DNA of 38,539 nucleotides from Hypsibius dujardini. Taxonomy: Eukaryota > Tardigrada > Eutardigrada > Parachela > Hypsibiidae. Every line of letters starts with the position of its first letter. Within the stretch, counting starts at the first letter, position 1. A program made the translations under genes and the position numbers. Of this stretch, positions 21,279-32,942 are shown piece after piece. Below the pieces are notes generated by a model. That model was given only the letters and a program-made list of their open reading frames with translations, made no database searches and was not told the DNA's origin. The DNA lies in the NCBI GenBank assembly GCA_001579985.1, contig LRSR01009804.1, positions 1 through 38,539 on the forward strand. The letters are read 5' to 3'.

Positions 21279-21961
21279 ATTTAAGCCTTCCACGCGTTTC
21301 TTCGAAATAGTTCTGATGAATCATGTTGCAGTTATCCTTTTGAAGAACTGGAAGTGTATTGCTGATGATTCCACTTAATTTCTTTAGTGTGAGCTTGCAT
21401 AGATTGCGAATTAAAAGAATCAGAACAGTGGGTGCATGGGTTCTTGCACTGTTGCGATCCCAGAGTGAACCACGACAAGTGTCTAAATTAGAAATTTCGT
21501 ATGGAACACTTGAGATTAATTGCATTTTCCTGTCATGCGCGGTACACGGACAATCTTTCGTCGTAAAGAGTACCTTATGTTGAGCGAAGTTTCGCTACAA
21601 AGATAAATTACGACTGACTGTGCATTTTAAGGCAAGGACGTCTCTCCTTCCGATTCTTAATTGTCGGTTGTAGGATGAATTTTGGGACATTCACCTGGCG
21701 AAGCATCATTCAATGACCAACACAGAATGTATCATGAAACCAACGATTCAGTTGACGACCAGCTCATCCAATGACCAATACAGTATGTATCATGAAAGCA
21801 ACGATTCAGTTGACGACCAGCTCAGCCATAATAATGTTTTGTAAAAAAAGACAAAAAAAAGACAAAAGACTGACTCTGTTGATAGTCGTCTCTGAACGAC
21901 GAAAGATAATGCTGGGCAGCAAGTATCAAACAGCAATTTCCAAAAAAATCTAATTCAACAG
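21279..21961. other. Convergent intergenic, methyltransferase to lipid-binding protein
   Basis: 3' flanks of two facing genes. The only structured part is the 58-bp duplication at 21711-21826. Confidence 0.5.
21711..21826. repeat. 58-bp direct tandem duplication
   Basis: Two units, 21711-21768 and 21769-21826, starting CAATGACCAA and sharing ACGATTCAGTTGACGACCAG, with four or five differences. Intergenic. Confidence 0.85.
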
Positions 21962-22612
21962 CTAAACCCGCTGGAAGTCAGAGAACGTATGGACCGTTGC
22001 GCTGTCCCGAATCTGAAATAAAAAGGGATGAGATAAACTACTACAGTAATTCGTGTAACCTCGACTGATGTGCTGTCGCGGTTTCAGCAGCAGCTTACCA
22101 TTGAAACTCCGTCCACGCGAAATTGATAGACGATTCTCCAGCTCACTCCGTCGCTGTTGCTGTATGTGCAGTCCAGTTTATTTTCCGCCGGAATCCAATC
22201 GAATAAACTCTGCGCGAGGGATAAGTCACAGTTGTGGGTTGGTTTTCAATTATCATGCGTAGTGCACAGCTCTGTTCCCGAACCTTCATAGTCTTTCCAG
22301 ACGGCATTGTCGTCGTCTTCTCATCACCCAGGGTGAAGGGAATGTCTTGACTACGGTTGATGGGAGGCTGACTGATATTCAGGACGTACTCATTTTCGCC
22401 GGTCTTGCTGAATGTCATGTCCGACTTGCAGCTGCCGAACCGCGTGGCTACTTCCTCCGTGTAGCCTGCAATCAATAAAAAATGCATCGAAATGGGAAAA
22501 TATTTGGGAAAACTATTTAGCAAAAGACTATTTTACCAATGCTGAGCAGAAAGGGTGTTGCGTTTGGGTCGAGCTCCTTGCCCTCATACCGGCCGACGGG
22601 TAAAGTGGTCAT
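21962..22612 (-). CDS. Fatty-acid-binding-protein-like (iLBP) lipid carrier
   Basis: Exons in coding order: 22612-22537, 22465-22284, 22209-22099, 22012-21962, giving 139 residues; vertebrate FABPs have about 133. The four-exon layout matches the classical FABP gene: first intron after codon 25 within the helix-turn-helix (PFLLSIG/YTEEVATRF), second after a Lys (SGKTMK), and a 51-base last exon. Beta-strand blocks are SDMTFSKTGENEYVLNI, DIPFTLGDE, ENKLDCTYSNSDGVSWRIVY and SATVHTFSDFQRV. The 74-base intron 2 has a weak donor (GTTCGG) and is itself open, so an unspliced read looks like a truncated protein. No signal peptide, so cytosolic. The family carries fatty acids, retinoids or similar lipids. 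Tardigrade SAHS proteins are secreted relatives of this fold, but this one is not secreted. Confidence 0.8.
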
Positions 22613-23594
22613 CTTCGTCGACGTCTGGTGAGACGATGGCACGTTTATGCTTCGATAGAAAAGAACTTCACCAGCATTTGGCTTTACAAGTTGAGTAAAA
22701 AAACGAAGTGTCGTCCGGCGTATCAGAAGTGCACTGAAGAGATTATCAGAAGGCTCCGGGCCAATTACTGTACCACCTTGGGCGTACGGTAAACTTTCGC
22801 GGATGGGTGTGTCTATGGTTTCAAAGTGTAGAACTGTGCCGTAATATCGGCAGTTTGTGAGCGAAACAAGCGCTTCCTTACCAGATCAAAAGCACATTAT
22901 TCGAAGCAGGATCTTGATGGAGCTGATGTAACAAGAACAAAGCCGCCAAAATTCCGTGAAGGAATAACATTTTTATTGAGAATTTGTATTGTAAAGACAA
23001 ATCACAGGACTTTCAAGCATATTAGTCTATTATACAAATATATACAAATATACTTACTTAAAAATTAAACAAGTGTTTCATATTCATATTTATCTCGTAT
23101 GTTAACGCAACTTCTTTCAGAGGTTAAAGCTTGTTGCTGTTCACTAAATAACCCCTGAATTTTTGTGTATATTTTGCACGGTTGCGCTGCGCTAAGACAA
23201 GTTGAGTAATCAAGTAGTGGGATTAACAGGAAGTCAACTGCGATGCTCCACTTCTTCGCAATTCAGCAAACCCAGCAGCTTTTCAAGAGACCTCTTCAAT
23301 TTTCACTCCAGTTTAAACTCTTCACGTGACTTTCTGCTGGAGGCACCTTTCCTCCTTCCACTTTGAATTGTTTTTTGCTTTCCAAGTTTGAACAATGACG
23401 ACCGTGCGTCGTGTACCGTGAAACCTCCCCCATTCTGACTTTATGGCACGCCTTACCATTCTTGGTCACTCAAGAAAATTTACATAACTCTGAAAGCTCT
23501 TGGAAATTTATTCTATTCTCAAATTTTTACTTTCCTCTATCTTCCACATTACCGCGACGGAGCAATAATCTGTACTGTAGTCATAAAACATAAA
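22613..23594. other. Divergent upstream region, lipid-binding protein and astacin-like gene
   Basis: About 980 bases, AT-rich. It should hold promoters of two diverging genes. No exon or repeat could be supported. Confidence 0.45.
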
Positions 23595-24881
23595 ATGTTT
23601 CTAATTTTCATCTTAATTGTTTTCGTGGCTCCCTATGCGGTTCGGCCGTATGTGCTGAACGTCGACCCTCACCTTACTAAATGGCCAGGGAACACTGTGC
23701 CGTTTATTCTTGCTCCTGGTTACAGTACGTGTATTAATTAACCTAATTCAGGACATGCTAGCAATCTCACAAAAGGGCACAGTTATTTTGTCCCAAATTG
23801 CTTTTGTCTCAAATTACTTTTTGTCCCAAATTGCTTTTTGTTCTCACCAAATTGCTTTTTGTCCCAAATTGCTTTTTGTCCCAAATTGCTTTTTGTCCCA
23901 AATTGCTTAGGTCAAGCTGAATCAAACACCATTCGCCTTGCCGCGGCGCAGTTTCAAGCGGACATGGGAAACTGCATTCGATTTCTCGACCTTGGAAACG
24001 GCCCAGTTCCGCCCAACACGAACTACGTCATTGTATCGCCAACTGGAGGTCCCGGGTAAGAAACTCACAAAAACCAATCTTTAATTGCTAGTTGCAACAA
24101 ATTCTCCATCGAGATCCTACCGCCAAATCAACTCATTCTGCTAGGGTCCCCGCTCAAACATGTTACTCTTATCCTGGCCGAGTCCTGACTCCCATTGAGC
24201 AGCCCACCGTGTACGGCCAGTTTATGGCCGTACTGAACGGTCCCGACGGATGTCTGGGTAGTGCACGTCAGGTTATGCGCTTCTTCGCGTCAGTGCTGGG
24301 ACTCCGAGGGGAGCACAACAAACCCGGAAGAGACAATTTCATACAGGTGGGTGAGCACTTCTACATGACGAGTCGCCAATTTGTCTATACGTCCGTTATG
24401 AACATTCATTTCCGGCAGATCGACTACAACAACGTTTCTCCAGGTATTTTTCACTCACAATTGTCAGTACATTACATCCGTCTTATTATTATTATCGTCT
24501 ACTCCTTATTATCACTAAACTGAGATCCGCTTTTCTGTCACGTCAAAAGTTGGAAGATCAGCTGGGGCCTTTACTCCATACAATCCCAGTCAGGTCTTCA
24601 TCAATGCCACTGATTTCGACTACAACTCCATCACAATTCAAGACCCCATGACATATTCGACCAGCGGAATGCCCGTGATCAGGAGCCTCAATGGCCGCCC
24701 TTTGTATAACGCTGGACGTCTCAGCTATCGGGATTGCCTGGCACTGAGCATGGTCTACGATTGCAGGATTCAATGTCCGACATGTGAGTCTTGCCAAGCA
24801 CTTTGTCCAGAAACTGCATGATCACCTCTCATATTTCCGTATGAGCAGTTATAATAAGATATTTTATTTGCAGTCTACTGA
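23595..24881 (+). CDS. Secreted astacin-fold protein lacking zinc ligands (pseudoprotease)
   Basis: Exons 23595-23724, 23911-24055, 24145-24443, 24550-24783, 24874-24881; 271 residues. Signal peptide MFLIFILIVFVAPYAVR. Astacin landmarks: LTKWPGNTVPFILAPGY at the start of the domain, MGNCIRFLDL, CYSYPGRV, FDYNSITIQ with the Met-turn MTY, and LSYRDCLALSMVYDC. The active-site helix should read H-E-x-x-H-x-x-G-x-x-H-E, but here it is RFFASVLGLRGEHNKPGRD: by alignment to the kept Gly144 and Arg154-Asp155, the three His are R137, S141 and G147 and the catalytic Glu is F138. It should therefore bind no zinc and cut nothing. Yet the frame is whole, splice sites are good, and the disulfide Cys are kept, so it looks like a working non-enzyme rather than a pseudogene. 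The last exon adds only two residues. Confidence 0.8.
23788..23910. repeat. 17-bp minisatellite in astacin-like intron 1
   Basis: About six to seven copies of CCCAAATTGCTTTTTGT, some altered. The final copy runs into the splice acceptor TTGCTTAG at 23903-23910, so the array supplies the polypyrimidine tract. Confidence 0.85.
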
Positions 24882-25549
24882 GCAACACAAGACCCTCGGA
24901 GACATTCTTTGTCGAGTTTGACTTGCTATAGCTTTGTTTGACTTGCTATAGCTTGCGACGACTTTCGGAACTGCCTGGACTACTAGCACTTACAACATTC
25001 AACGGAATCCAAAATGACTCTGCGATGTGACTTAGTTTATCAGATGATCCCCTGTATTGAAACAAACCTTGCGTGATAATGCTATTTTATACTAATATAT
25101 ATCGAGAGAAAAGTTTATTGTACTGGGTTTGCTTCCTTTCTAAGAATGAAACCCTGATGACTGCATGTGGATTGTGGATGCATTCTCTGTCCCGCTGTTG
25201 GATGAAACCGGCGATGGCGCCCCCTGTAGGATGTCGATCTACATGACGATACTGCAGCGATGAAGTACTCGCATGATGTGCCGTGATAAGGACCCTGGTA
25301 AATGTTCGCTAGGCTCGTCAGCGTCTGGTACATGCGGTCTTCATATCACTTCTCGGGACTGAAGAAACACAGCCACTGCTAAACCGACGTACGAACAAAC
25401 ATCGCTCAAGGCGTCAATATAAACTTGAACTGCTGCGGAAGCGTCTTCCGTCGGAAATATCCAGCGTAGAAAAATAAGGATGCTTGCCTTAATGCGATGC
25501 TCTAATGATTTTTCTTAAGTAACACTCAATGCTTTAAGAGATTAATACC
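24882..25549. other. Intergenic, astacin-like to epoxide hydrolase
   Basis: A short direct repeat (GTTTGACTTGCTATAGCTT twice, 24917-24955) is present. No gene could be supported; the minus-strand frame at 25115-25333 has no domain. Confidence 0.45.
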
Positions 25550-27582
25550 ATGGGGCTTCTTCTGAGTTTGACATTTCTGCTCTTCGGAATCGGATCCGCT
25601 TTCATTGGGCTGCTGATCACCCAGCCAGACGCTGTGTTCAACTTTCTCATACCGCTTCCACCGAAGGCGGATGTCTTCCCGTATAACGACCGGACTTGGA
25701 GAGCAACCAACGAGATCCCGGCGAAAAACAGTGAGATCCGTCCTTTCAGGGTTGATTGGCCTGAGAAAGACCTGCTAGATCTCAAGCAACGACTTGAGAA
25801 TACCCGATACGGTTCTCCAATCTCTGACGTCAAATTCACGTACGGATTCCCGACTGGACAAGTGAAAAAGGTAAGCTGACTGCTGTCTGTGTCATATGTC
25901 ATATGTGTCTGTCTGTGTCATATGTCACACTTTCAAAACTGCGAATTCGTTTGCAGGTTGTCGACTACTGGCTTCACAAGTACGACTGGCGTGCGCAGGA
26001 AGCAGTGCTCAACCAATACCCGCAATATCTGACAGCCATTGAAGGACTCGATATTCACTTTGTTCATTATGCAAAGCCGCAAGTTGCCGCGAAGCCGGTG
26101 AACACTTTCCCCATCGCGCTGCTTCACGGATGGCCTGGGTCGTTCTTCGAAATGTACAAACTCGTGCCGCTGCTGACCACACCGAGAGCCATCGGCGAGT
26201 TCGACGCCGTCGCATTTGAAGTGGTCATCCCGGCAATTCCCGGGTTCGGTTTCTCTGATGCTGCACATACAACCGGTGAGTAATTCAAATCATTGCAAAA
26301 CCAACTGATCCGGTGCCTTACTTCGATCCGTTCTTCAGGCATGGACCCCTGCAACATTGCCCGCATCTATGACAAACTGATGGAACGGCTCGGACACACA
26401 AAGTATTACGTCTATGGCGGCGATTGGGGAACTACTATTGCGAGATGCCTAACTGTGATGTACCCAGAAAAGTACGTACCGGTATGTTCAACTCGCCGTT
26501 TTCGGATGTGAATATTAATGGGGAATTTGCAGAGTTTTGGGGTTGGACCTGACGATGTATCCCGTCTCAGTGGTGCCCACAATGATCAGGACAGCTGTGG
26601 CCTCTGTCGCTCCATCCCTCGTTATGGACCCGACCGAGTCGTACAAACTCATTTCAAACCATCTCTACACCATGCTGCAGGAGTTTGGGTTCACCTTGCT
26701 GCAGTCAACAAAGCCCGACACCATTGGTATCGGTCCCTCTAAACGGTCCCTCACTTTCCACGAGCTTAATGGCAGTACCATTTGTAGGTGCTGCCTTGAG
26801 CGATACCCCGGCTGGACTGGCGGTCTACATCCTGGAGAAGTTTACGTTCTTCACGCGACCGGAATTCATCAACCGAACCGACGGAGGCTTGACGGAACAC
26901 TTCACTATGGATGAGCTATTGACCAATGTCATGGTCTACTGGATCACCAACTCCATTCAGTCATCCGTCCGGATCTATAAGGAAAACTGCGGCTACTTAA
27001 ACTGCGGCAAGCTACAAGAACTTCCCAGGTACAGTACTTTAAAGCTCCGACCACTTGGTGCCAGTTTTTAATGATCCCCGTATACCATGACTGCAGGGCA
27101 GCACAGTGTGTGCAGGCATAATATACAGGTGTGTCTCTAAATTGGCACCAAATGGTCGAGACAGCACAGTACTGTAAAGTTCCGACCGCCAGTGTGCTGA
27201 TTTTTAGACCCACCCGTATATTATGACTGCACACCCTGTGCTTCACTGCAGTCATAATACACGGTGGATTTAAAAAGGAGCAACAAATGATCGAGACAGC
27301 ACAGTACTCTCTTGTACCCACATTCCGGACACGACCAGCTTGTGAACATTTCTTTTCTACTTGATTAGATACCCCGTAACCGTCCCAACAGTTCTTTCGG
27401 ACTTCCGTCAAGAAGTGGCTGGTATCAACCCACCCGAGGCTTTTGTTCGGCCTTACTTTAAGAAGCTTGTCAAAGTTTCGAAACACCCGGAAGGTGGTCA
27501 TTTTTCGGCGATGGAGCGCCCAATCGATCTGGCGGAAGATATCTGGACTGTCTTGACGGCGGTTCTCCAAAACGAAGTCTGA
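25550..27582 (+). CDS. EPHX1: Microsomal-type epoxide hydrolase (alpha/beta hydrolase)
   Basis: Exons 25550-25870, 25957-26275, 26339-26471, 26533-26726, 26788-27028, 27369-27582; 473 residues (mammalian EPHX1 455). An N-terminal membrane anchor is at about residues 1-24 (MGLLLSLTFLLFGIGSAF). Then the EHN region (FRVDWPEKDLLDLKQRL), oxyanion motif HGWPG at 164-168, nucleophile Asp242 in YGGDWG, EH-type STKPDTIG, and catalytic His447 in PEGGHFSAM; Glu418 is the likely charge-relay acid. The enzyme adds water to epoxides through an ester intermediate. In arthropods this family also opens juvenile-hormone epoxide; the substrate here is not known. Intron 5 (340 bases) holds two MITEs. Same strand as the downstream UGT. 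Confidence 0.92.
27033..27308. mobile_element. Two tandem 141-bp foldback MITEs in epoxide hydrolase intron 5
   Basis: Copies at 27033-27173 and 27168-27308 share the six bases AGTACT, so their spacing is 135. Each folds on itself: left end AGTACT-x-TAAAG-x-TCCGACC, right end GGTCGAGACAGCACAGTACT or a near match, arms about 60 bp, with CCGTATA and CATGACTGCA or TATGACTGCA near the loop. A TA inside each AGTACT suits a TA target site. They lie four bases after the donor of exon 5. Confidence 0.75.
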
Positions 27583-28512
27583 GAAGTCTTCACGGACTAA
27601 ACATACAAAAATGTAATTCGTTTGCCTATACTCAATGTTGTACAGCTTCCTTGTCCACGAAATTCCACACCGCGTGACTTGTCAGCCATAGAATTGTGCA
27701 TCACCAGATCATCCGGGAATACGTTATTCATTTATAACAACTTTTCCGGTACAAAACCCTTTACTTACATTGATTTTTCAGCCCAACTCGATTCTTAATT
27801 CAGTCCAGATAAAAACGTACTCTGCGTTTTGATATCGAACTACTACAGTTTTTTTACTTGGTCTTGTTCTAAAATGTCTCGAATTCATGTTGCTTGGTTC
27901 CTTTATGATTCCTTGGGATTCTCTATCACGCCCAGTTTCGGGCAATAAGCTGTCTGTCATCGCCGTCAGACTGGCGTTAGCCTGGAACATTTGGAAAGAG
28001 CGAGATTAATAACTCAGTTGGACGATTCACACGTCAAGAGTAACGGACACTATTTGCTAATGAAGAGCGTATCTTGATGCTGAATGTTACGGACGCAGCC
28101 ACCCTAGACATTTTTTTGCACTCATTGAGTGCACAGCGACGCCTGCAGGCAGTGCTGTTCTTGCCATCTGAACCTGCGCGTACTGTTACAGAAAAGTTCT
28201 AAAATTACGAATCGTGAAAAGAAAACACACTGGAAAGAGAAAGAAAGAGAGGGAAAGAGAGGGAAAGAGAGAGAAAGAGAGAAAGAGCGCCCCTGGCTGT
28301 GTCAGTTCGGTAGGCAGCGCTTCAGACAGCATTTTCAAGCATACTTCGCTTCACACGTTGTCGCCAAGCCATAGTCTCGCCACTACCGCACCCACAGACA
28401 TAATATATCTAGGCAAATATTGATTCCTTCACGATTTCTCCCAGATCGCGGTACATTCTCAACCTCGAATCAAGTTTGACCAGTCTACTTTCCTGTCCTC
28501 TTTGCCCACGGA
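27583..28512. other. Intergenic, epoxide hydrolase to UGT
   Basis: 3' flank of one gene and upstream flank of the next, same strand. Contains a purine repeat at 28233-28287 and nothing else recognisable. Confidence 0.5.
28233..28287. repeat. GAAAGA/GGGAAA purine-rich simple repeat
   Basis: Irregular GAAAGA, GAGAGG and GGAAAGAGA units about 225 bases before the UGT start codon. Confidence 0.85.
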
Positions 28513-30221
28513 ATGGATCCACCCAGAAGTCATGTCCTGATGGTGACAGTTCCGGCCTATGGACATCTCATTCCCCTTCTGGAACTGGCCAAAAAGATCT
28601 CCAAGCACCACAATGTGACATTCGTCGTGTCGGAAAGTATGCTGCAGGAGATTCGCCAACGTGAACTTCTCACCGATGTGGACTTTTCGGTCGTGGGACT
28701 TGCCGACGGATACATCGAAGGCCCCGAAGTACTGGCTCGGTTGATCTTCCTCAGTACCGAACGCCATGTCCTGCCGGCTGTGCAGCGTCTATTCCAAGCC
28801 ATTCCGGTCCGGGGACCTCCCCAAATTCACATCGACGACGGTACGCATAACATTGCGCATAAGATTACGCTGGCCGTTGATTTGGTGATTGCCGACGCGT
28901 TGCTGGCTGGCAGTCTGGCGGTCTTGTCTGAGCGGAAAATACCCTTTTACTACTTCAACTCCGGCGCCTCGGGGATGACAATGATGGCCCTCGGGCTTAG
29001 TGCGGAGACCCCGACCATGCGTGATGAAGACCTGGACATCCCTGGCAGAGACTTTCCCATATTCGAAATGCCGTCTCTGGGGAGCACTCCAGTTCCGCCG
29101 CCGGAAGTGATTAAGAAGCTCTTCCTTCCCATGCAGCAGGTATGCGCCACCTGCAGTGACGATACTGCAATGTCACATAAGATCATTGTTGTTTTTGTCT
29201 ACATCTGCGTAGAAAATAATTGTTCGTACGGACTTTGCCTTCAATGTGTCACCACCGAGTGACTGTCTTGTTCGTAGCTGGCTCGTGTGTCTGTGTCCCT
29301 GTATGGTATGTGTTCCTGTATGGTATGTGTTCCTGTATGGTATGTGTTCCTGTTCACAGTCTACGTTAGAAATAAGGAAATCAATGTCTTATTCTGCTCA
29401 CATTTTGCCCTGTATAGGTTCTTCCGTTGGCTACTGGAATCATCGCCAACTCCGTCAAAGAATCAGAGTCTATGCTCCTTCTCATCCTAAAAGCCCGTAT
29501 CGCCGCCAAAGGCAAAGCCACTTTCCGCACCGTCGGACCATTGTCTCCCGAACAACACGCCAAGACAGCGCAAGAGCAGAAAGTCAAGACCTGGTTGGAC
29601 GGCAAACAGGCGAAATCGGTGGTCTACGTCGCGTTCGGTTCCATCGCCTTGCCCACCCCGGAGTATGCCCGTGAGATCTTGAAAGCGTTGACGTCACTCG
29701 GGAAACCCTTCATCTGGGCGTTGCCTGAAAGGTGTCGCGGTACCCTGCCCCAGGACGTGCTGTCTCAGCTGGACTCTGACCAGATGTCTTCAGAGAGCCT
29801 CATCTTGGACTGGGCACCGCAGAAGCTGATTCTTCAGCATGCCTCGACCGCTGTGTTCGTCAGTCATTGTGGCTGGAACAGTTGTCTGGAGAGCTTAGCT
29901 TCCGGCGTTCCGATTGTGGCATGGCCGATGTTTGCGGAGCAGAAGATGAACGTCGAGCAGCTGCACGGGATGGGAGTTGCCTGCCTGTTGGGCGTGGCCA
30001 CTGGAAGCGGTTGGAAGAATGTCGTTCCGTTTGATGTGATTCAGAAAGCGGTTGTGTCAGCCGCCGGGTTTGATGCACCGTCCGGTGCGCCGATTAGTTC
30101 GTACCGGACAGCCGCGGAAAAGTGGAAGAAGACAACTGAAGAGGCTCTGAGCCCCCAAGGAAGTTCTGGCCTCAACTTCAGTGAATTGGTGGGCTTCAAG
30201 GACATTACCAATCCGAAATAG
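28513..30221 (+). CDS. UDP-glycosyltransferase, plant-type PSPG box
   Basis: Exons 28513-29139 and 29418-30221; 476 residues, GT1 family, GT-B fold. N-terminal half: HVLMVTVPAYGHLIPLLELA with probable catalytic His18, and DLVIADALLAG. C-terminal half: KSVVYVAFGSIALP, then a complete 44-residue PSPG box (residues 341-384, 29811-29942) starting WAPQKLILQHASTAVFVSHC, with CGWNSCLESLASGVP and ending AEQ. The box binds the UDP-sugar; Gln at its last position is the residue that favours glucose in plants. Unlike animal UGTs there is no signal peptide, no C-terminal transmembrane segment, and HCGWNS replaces the animal THGGxN. It should be cytosolic and glycosylate small lipophilic acceptors. One intron only. 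Horizontal origin, or an old non-animal-like lineage kept in tardigrades, are both possible. Confidence 0.92.
29298..29348. repeat. 17-bp minisatellite in UGT intron
   Basis: Three perfect units of CCTGTATGGTATGTGTT in the only UGT intron. Confidence 0.9.
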
Positions 30222-30920
30222 TGCTTCGTACGGAGCCGGCTTGAAGGGGAAAGTACGGTCTGTCGCTGTGGATTCCTGTTCTTGTACTACGCACGTGGCA
30301 AAAACCTTGCACTAACCGAGTTAGGCCATTGCACTCGTTCGTCGCGTGGCTGTTGTACACAGCTTCGAGTTAAAGTGCCTCATTCGGTTAGTGCAAAGCT
30401 TTTGCTACGTTTGCAGTATGTTTATGCAGCGGAATACCTCAAAGGCTGTTTCGTTTCACCATATCTAAGAAAACGCTGTGTTGTCAACAACTTTTTTCTC
30501 GTGCTTGCACTAATGAATTGCTTGTCGCCCTTCCGGAACAGCCTCACTTGGGATTGTCTTATAAAAACCTTGAAATATTCTGTACTTGTAGCGGGAAAAA
30601 ATTAAAGTCCTCTCCGTTGCCTTGAGTTTCTCCATTGCTGAAGCATTGCCGTACGGCACAATTTTACGTCTGAAAAATAATATCTTCTTAGCTGCTGACG
30701 TCGACGTAGCGTGCTATTCTTGAGTGCTAAACAATTTTCATTCTGAAATCGCTTTTTGAAAAACACTTTCGCGCTCGCGGAATCTTCGCGCTACAACGAG
30801 CTTTCAGCATAGAATGAGATGAAAGTGTACGTATAAGATCAAAGGCAATGCAAGTACGAGTAGAGCAAGTACGAGTGGAGTAGAGTAAAGTTCTGGGAGT
30901 GGAAATCGGGAAGAGTTTTT
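30222..30920. other. Convergent intergenic, UGT to P450
   Basis: 3' flanks of two facing genes. Contains a 90-bp hairpin element (30307-30396) and ATTAAA at 30601 as a weak poly(A) candidate for the UGT. Confidence 0.5.
30307..30396. repeat. 90-bp hairpin element
   Basis: Arms TTGCACTAACCGAGTTAGGC and GCCTCATTCGGTTAGTGCAA are near-perfect reverse complements around about 50 bases. Likely a small MITE, not an RNA gene. Confidence 0.7.
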
Positions 30921-32942
30921 TCAACCACGCGGCACTGTTTGCACGTAAAACGGTTTCGTTCGCGCGGAAACTCCCGGAACGTATTCATGCACTCCGGGCA
31001 GTTTTTGGCCCAGCGGATTCACAAACACAAACTTCTGCAGCAGGTTTGCCAGGACCATGAAGACCATCATTTTGGCCAGCTCTTGACCTGGGCATTTGCG
31101 AGAACCTAGAAAGAAAATAAATTCAATTAACAAGATACATTCATACTTTTTTGAAAATGTTCGTACCATTCGAAAAGGCCAAAAAGGCTTCCGGAATGAA
31201 AAACTGGCCGTCGTCATTGATCCAGTTGTTTGGGTTGAACTCTTCCGGATACTTCCAGTCTTTCGGGCTGCGATGGCACGACCAAATGTTCATCATTATT
31301 TGACTGCGCTTTGGAATGTCGTAGCCGTGCAGTTGGGTGGCCTCGAAATTAGAGCGGGGAACGCCCAGTGCAGAGTTTCCCCCGAGACGGAAGGACTCGT
31401 AAATCGCACCCGTCGTATACGGAATCGACTCTGTAAAAGGGACATGTTTCAGGCCGACCCCACGCTTCCAAAGACCATTCCATTTTACCTTTGTCACTCC
31501 AGACGATAGGTCGTTTAGTACCGATCACAGACTCAATCTCTTCGTGTATCTTCAGCTGAATCTGGGGATTATGCAGCAGAAACAAGATGCACCATTCGAC
31601 ACAGGCATTGGTCGCCTCTCCTCCAGCCTGGAACAAGGTCGTCGCGGTTGCCACAAAGTCCTCCTCGTCTGTAGCAAAACATGTATTGGTACAAACAACA
31701 AAATTGCGCTGCCATTAGACTTGATCGGAACTTACTCTGGAACGTAATGGGATCGAGTGGTCCGTCTCCCTTTCGGTGCCGAATGTAGACGTCAGCGAAG
31801 TCTCGAATCCGGCCGGGTTCGTACGTTTCCTCGTGCTGCCTGACCAATTCACGAAAAAAGGCGTGCATGCGCTTCATGCATGCCTGAGTCATTTCCCATT
31901 TCTGCTTGATAGGACCTGGTATATTTCGAGTCCAGGGCATCCTACAGTGGAAACAAAGGATAGTTAATTCAGTGCTTGCTCCAAACAATTACTTCGCTCT
32001 CTAGAGCGCTCGCTCTCTAGAGCTTTTGGTTCCCTGCGTTCCGTTTGGTCATTCACGTGAATTGCACGTCGTAATAAGCCTATTGACCGGAAGTACTTGA
32101 TGAGACTGTACTTACACCTGCGGCGGACTGCCGCCCAGCAGTTGGAACATCTCCGAGGTCCCTGTCATAAACTGCGTGAACTCATCCGATTGAGGGGCCC
32201 AGCGGTGCCCGAATGCCTGACGCGCGACGATGCTTGAGGTGGTCGGACTGGACAGCGGAAACAACCGGAATGGACCGCCCTTCTCTTCTAGAATTGCCTG
32301 AATCAGTGCATCAATTTCTTCCAGAATGGATTTTTCCATTTTGGGCTTCTGCACGCCCAGCTCCTCCAGACTGTCGTGGATGAATATGTGATGGGCCTTC
32401 CATTTGGGGCCTTCCAGTGCGATAATACCTGAGGACAATGCAGTATAAGAGTAGGAACATTAGAATTGGCAAGTCCATGTAAGCACTCACTGTGGATTTG
32501 GCCGTCTTCGCCGGAGGCGTTAAAATTGCTGATAAAATTTTCTTTGGGCCGACCGGTGAAGTTCTCGTCTTGATCGACGAATGCCGCTCGGACCGCATCC
32601 CAATCGTTAAGGACAACAGTGAAGACTGGACCGAGGTACAGGCTGATGATGTTAGACTTGTACTTCTTGCCAAGCTTGTCAAAGTCCATGAAGGCGGCTG
32701 TCGACAGGAAAGGAGCATATCCGATGTAAGGAAACCCTAAAAGAGTTCAACATTTCTATGCCAGTGATCGAAATGTTCGGACAGACACTGGACAATATCT
32801 CCATTAATTCCATACACCGCAATAACTTACCGATTGGCCCTGGCGGAGCATTTTTCGGCCGAGCATAAAGATACCAGTATGCGGCGAGCCCGACAACAGA
32901 GTAGAGAACTAAAAGTGGTATGCTAAATAAATCGAGAGCCAT
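30921..32942 (-). CDS. Cytochrome P450, microsomal CYP2-clan type
   Basis: Seven exons in coding order: 32942-32831, 32736-32491, 32428-32116, 31941-31736, 31668-31489, 31430-31167, 31105-30921; 501 residues. N-terminal anchor MALDLFSIPLLVLYSVVGLA, then the proline hinge PKNAPPGPIG. I-helix AGGEAT at 307-312, K-helix YESFR (E364, R367), PERF-like region FNPNNW, and heme loop FSNGSRKCPGQ with Cys445 as the thiolate ligand. All features needed for catalysis are present. It sits on the ER and oxidises lipophilic substrates with electrons from P450 reductase. The SRS regions do not name a substrate. An upstream in-frame ATG at 32966 would add MSNAKLDN; I prefer 32942 because the anchor then starts at once. 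Next to the sulfotransferase on the same strand and facing the UGT. Confidence 0.93.

Noticed and set aside
22143-22523. A single 126-residue protein for the lipid-binding gene
   Set aside because: Read as four exons with classical FABP intron positions it gives a full 139-residue beta-barrel; the single frame loses the last strands.
30307-30396. Possible tRNA or small structured RNA
   Set aside because: Long near-perfect stem without cloverleaf arms or A/B promoter boxes; fits a MITE hairpin.
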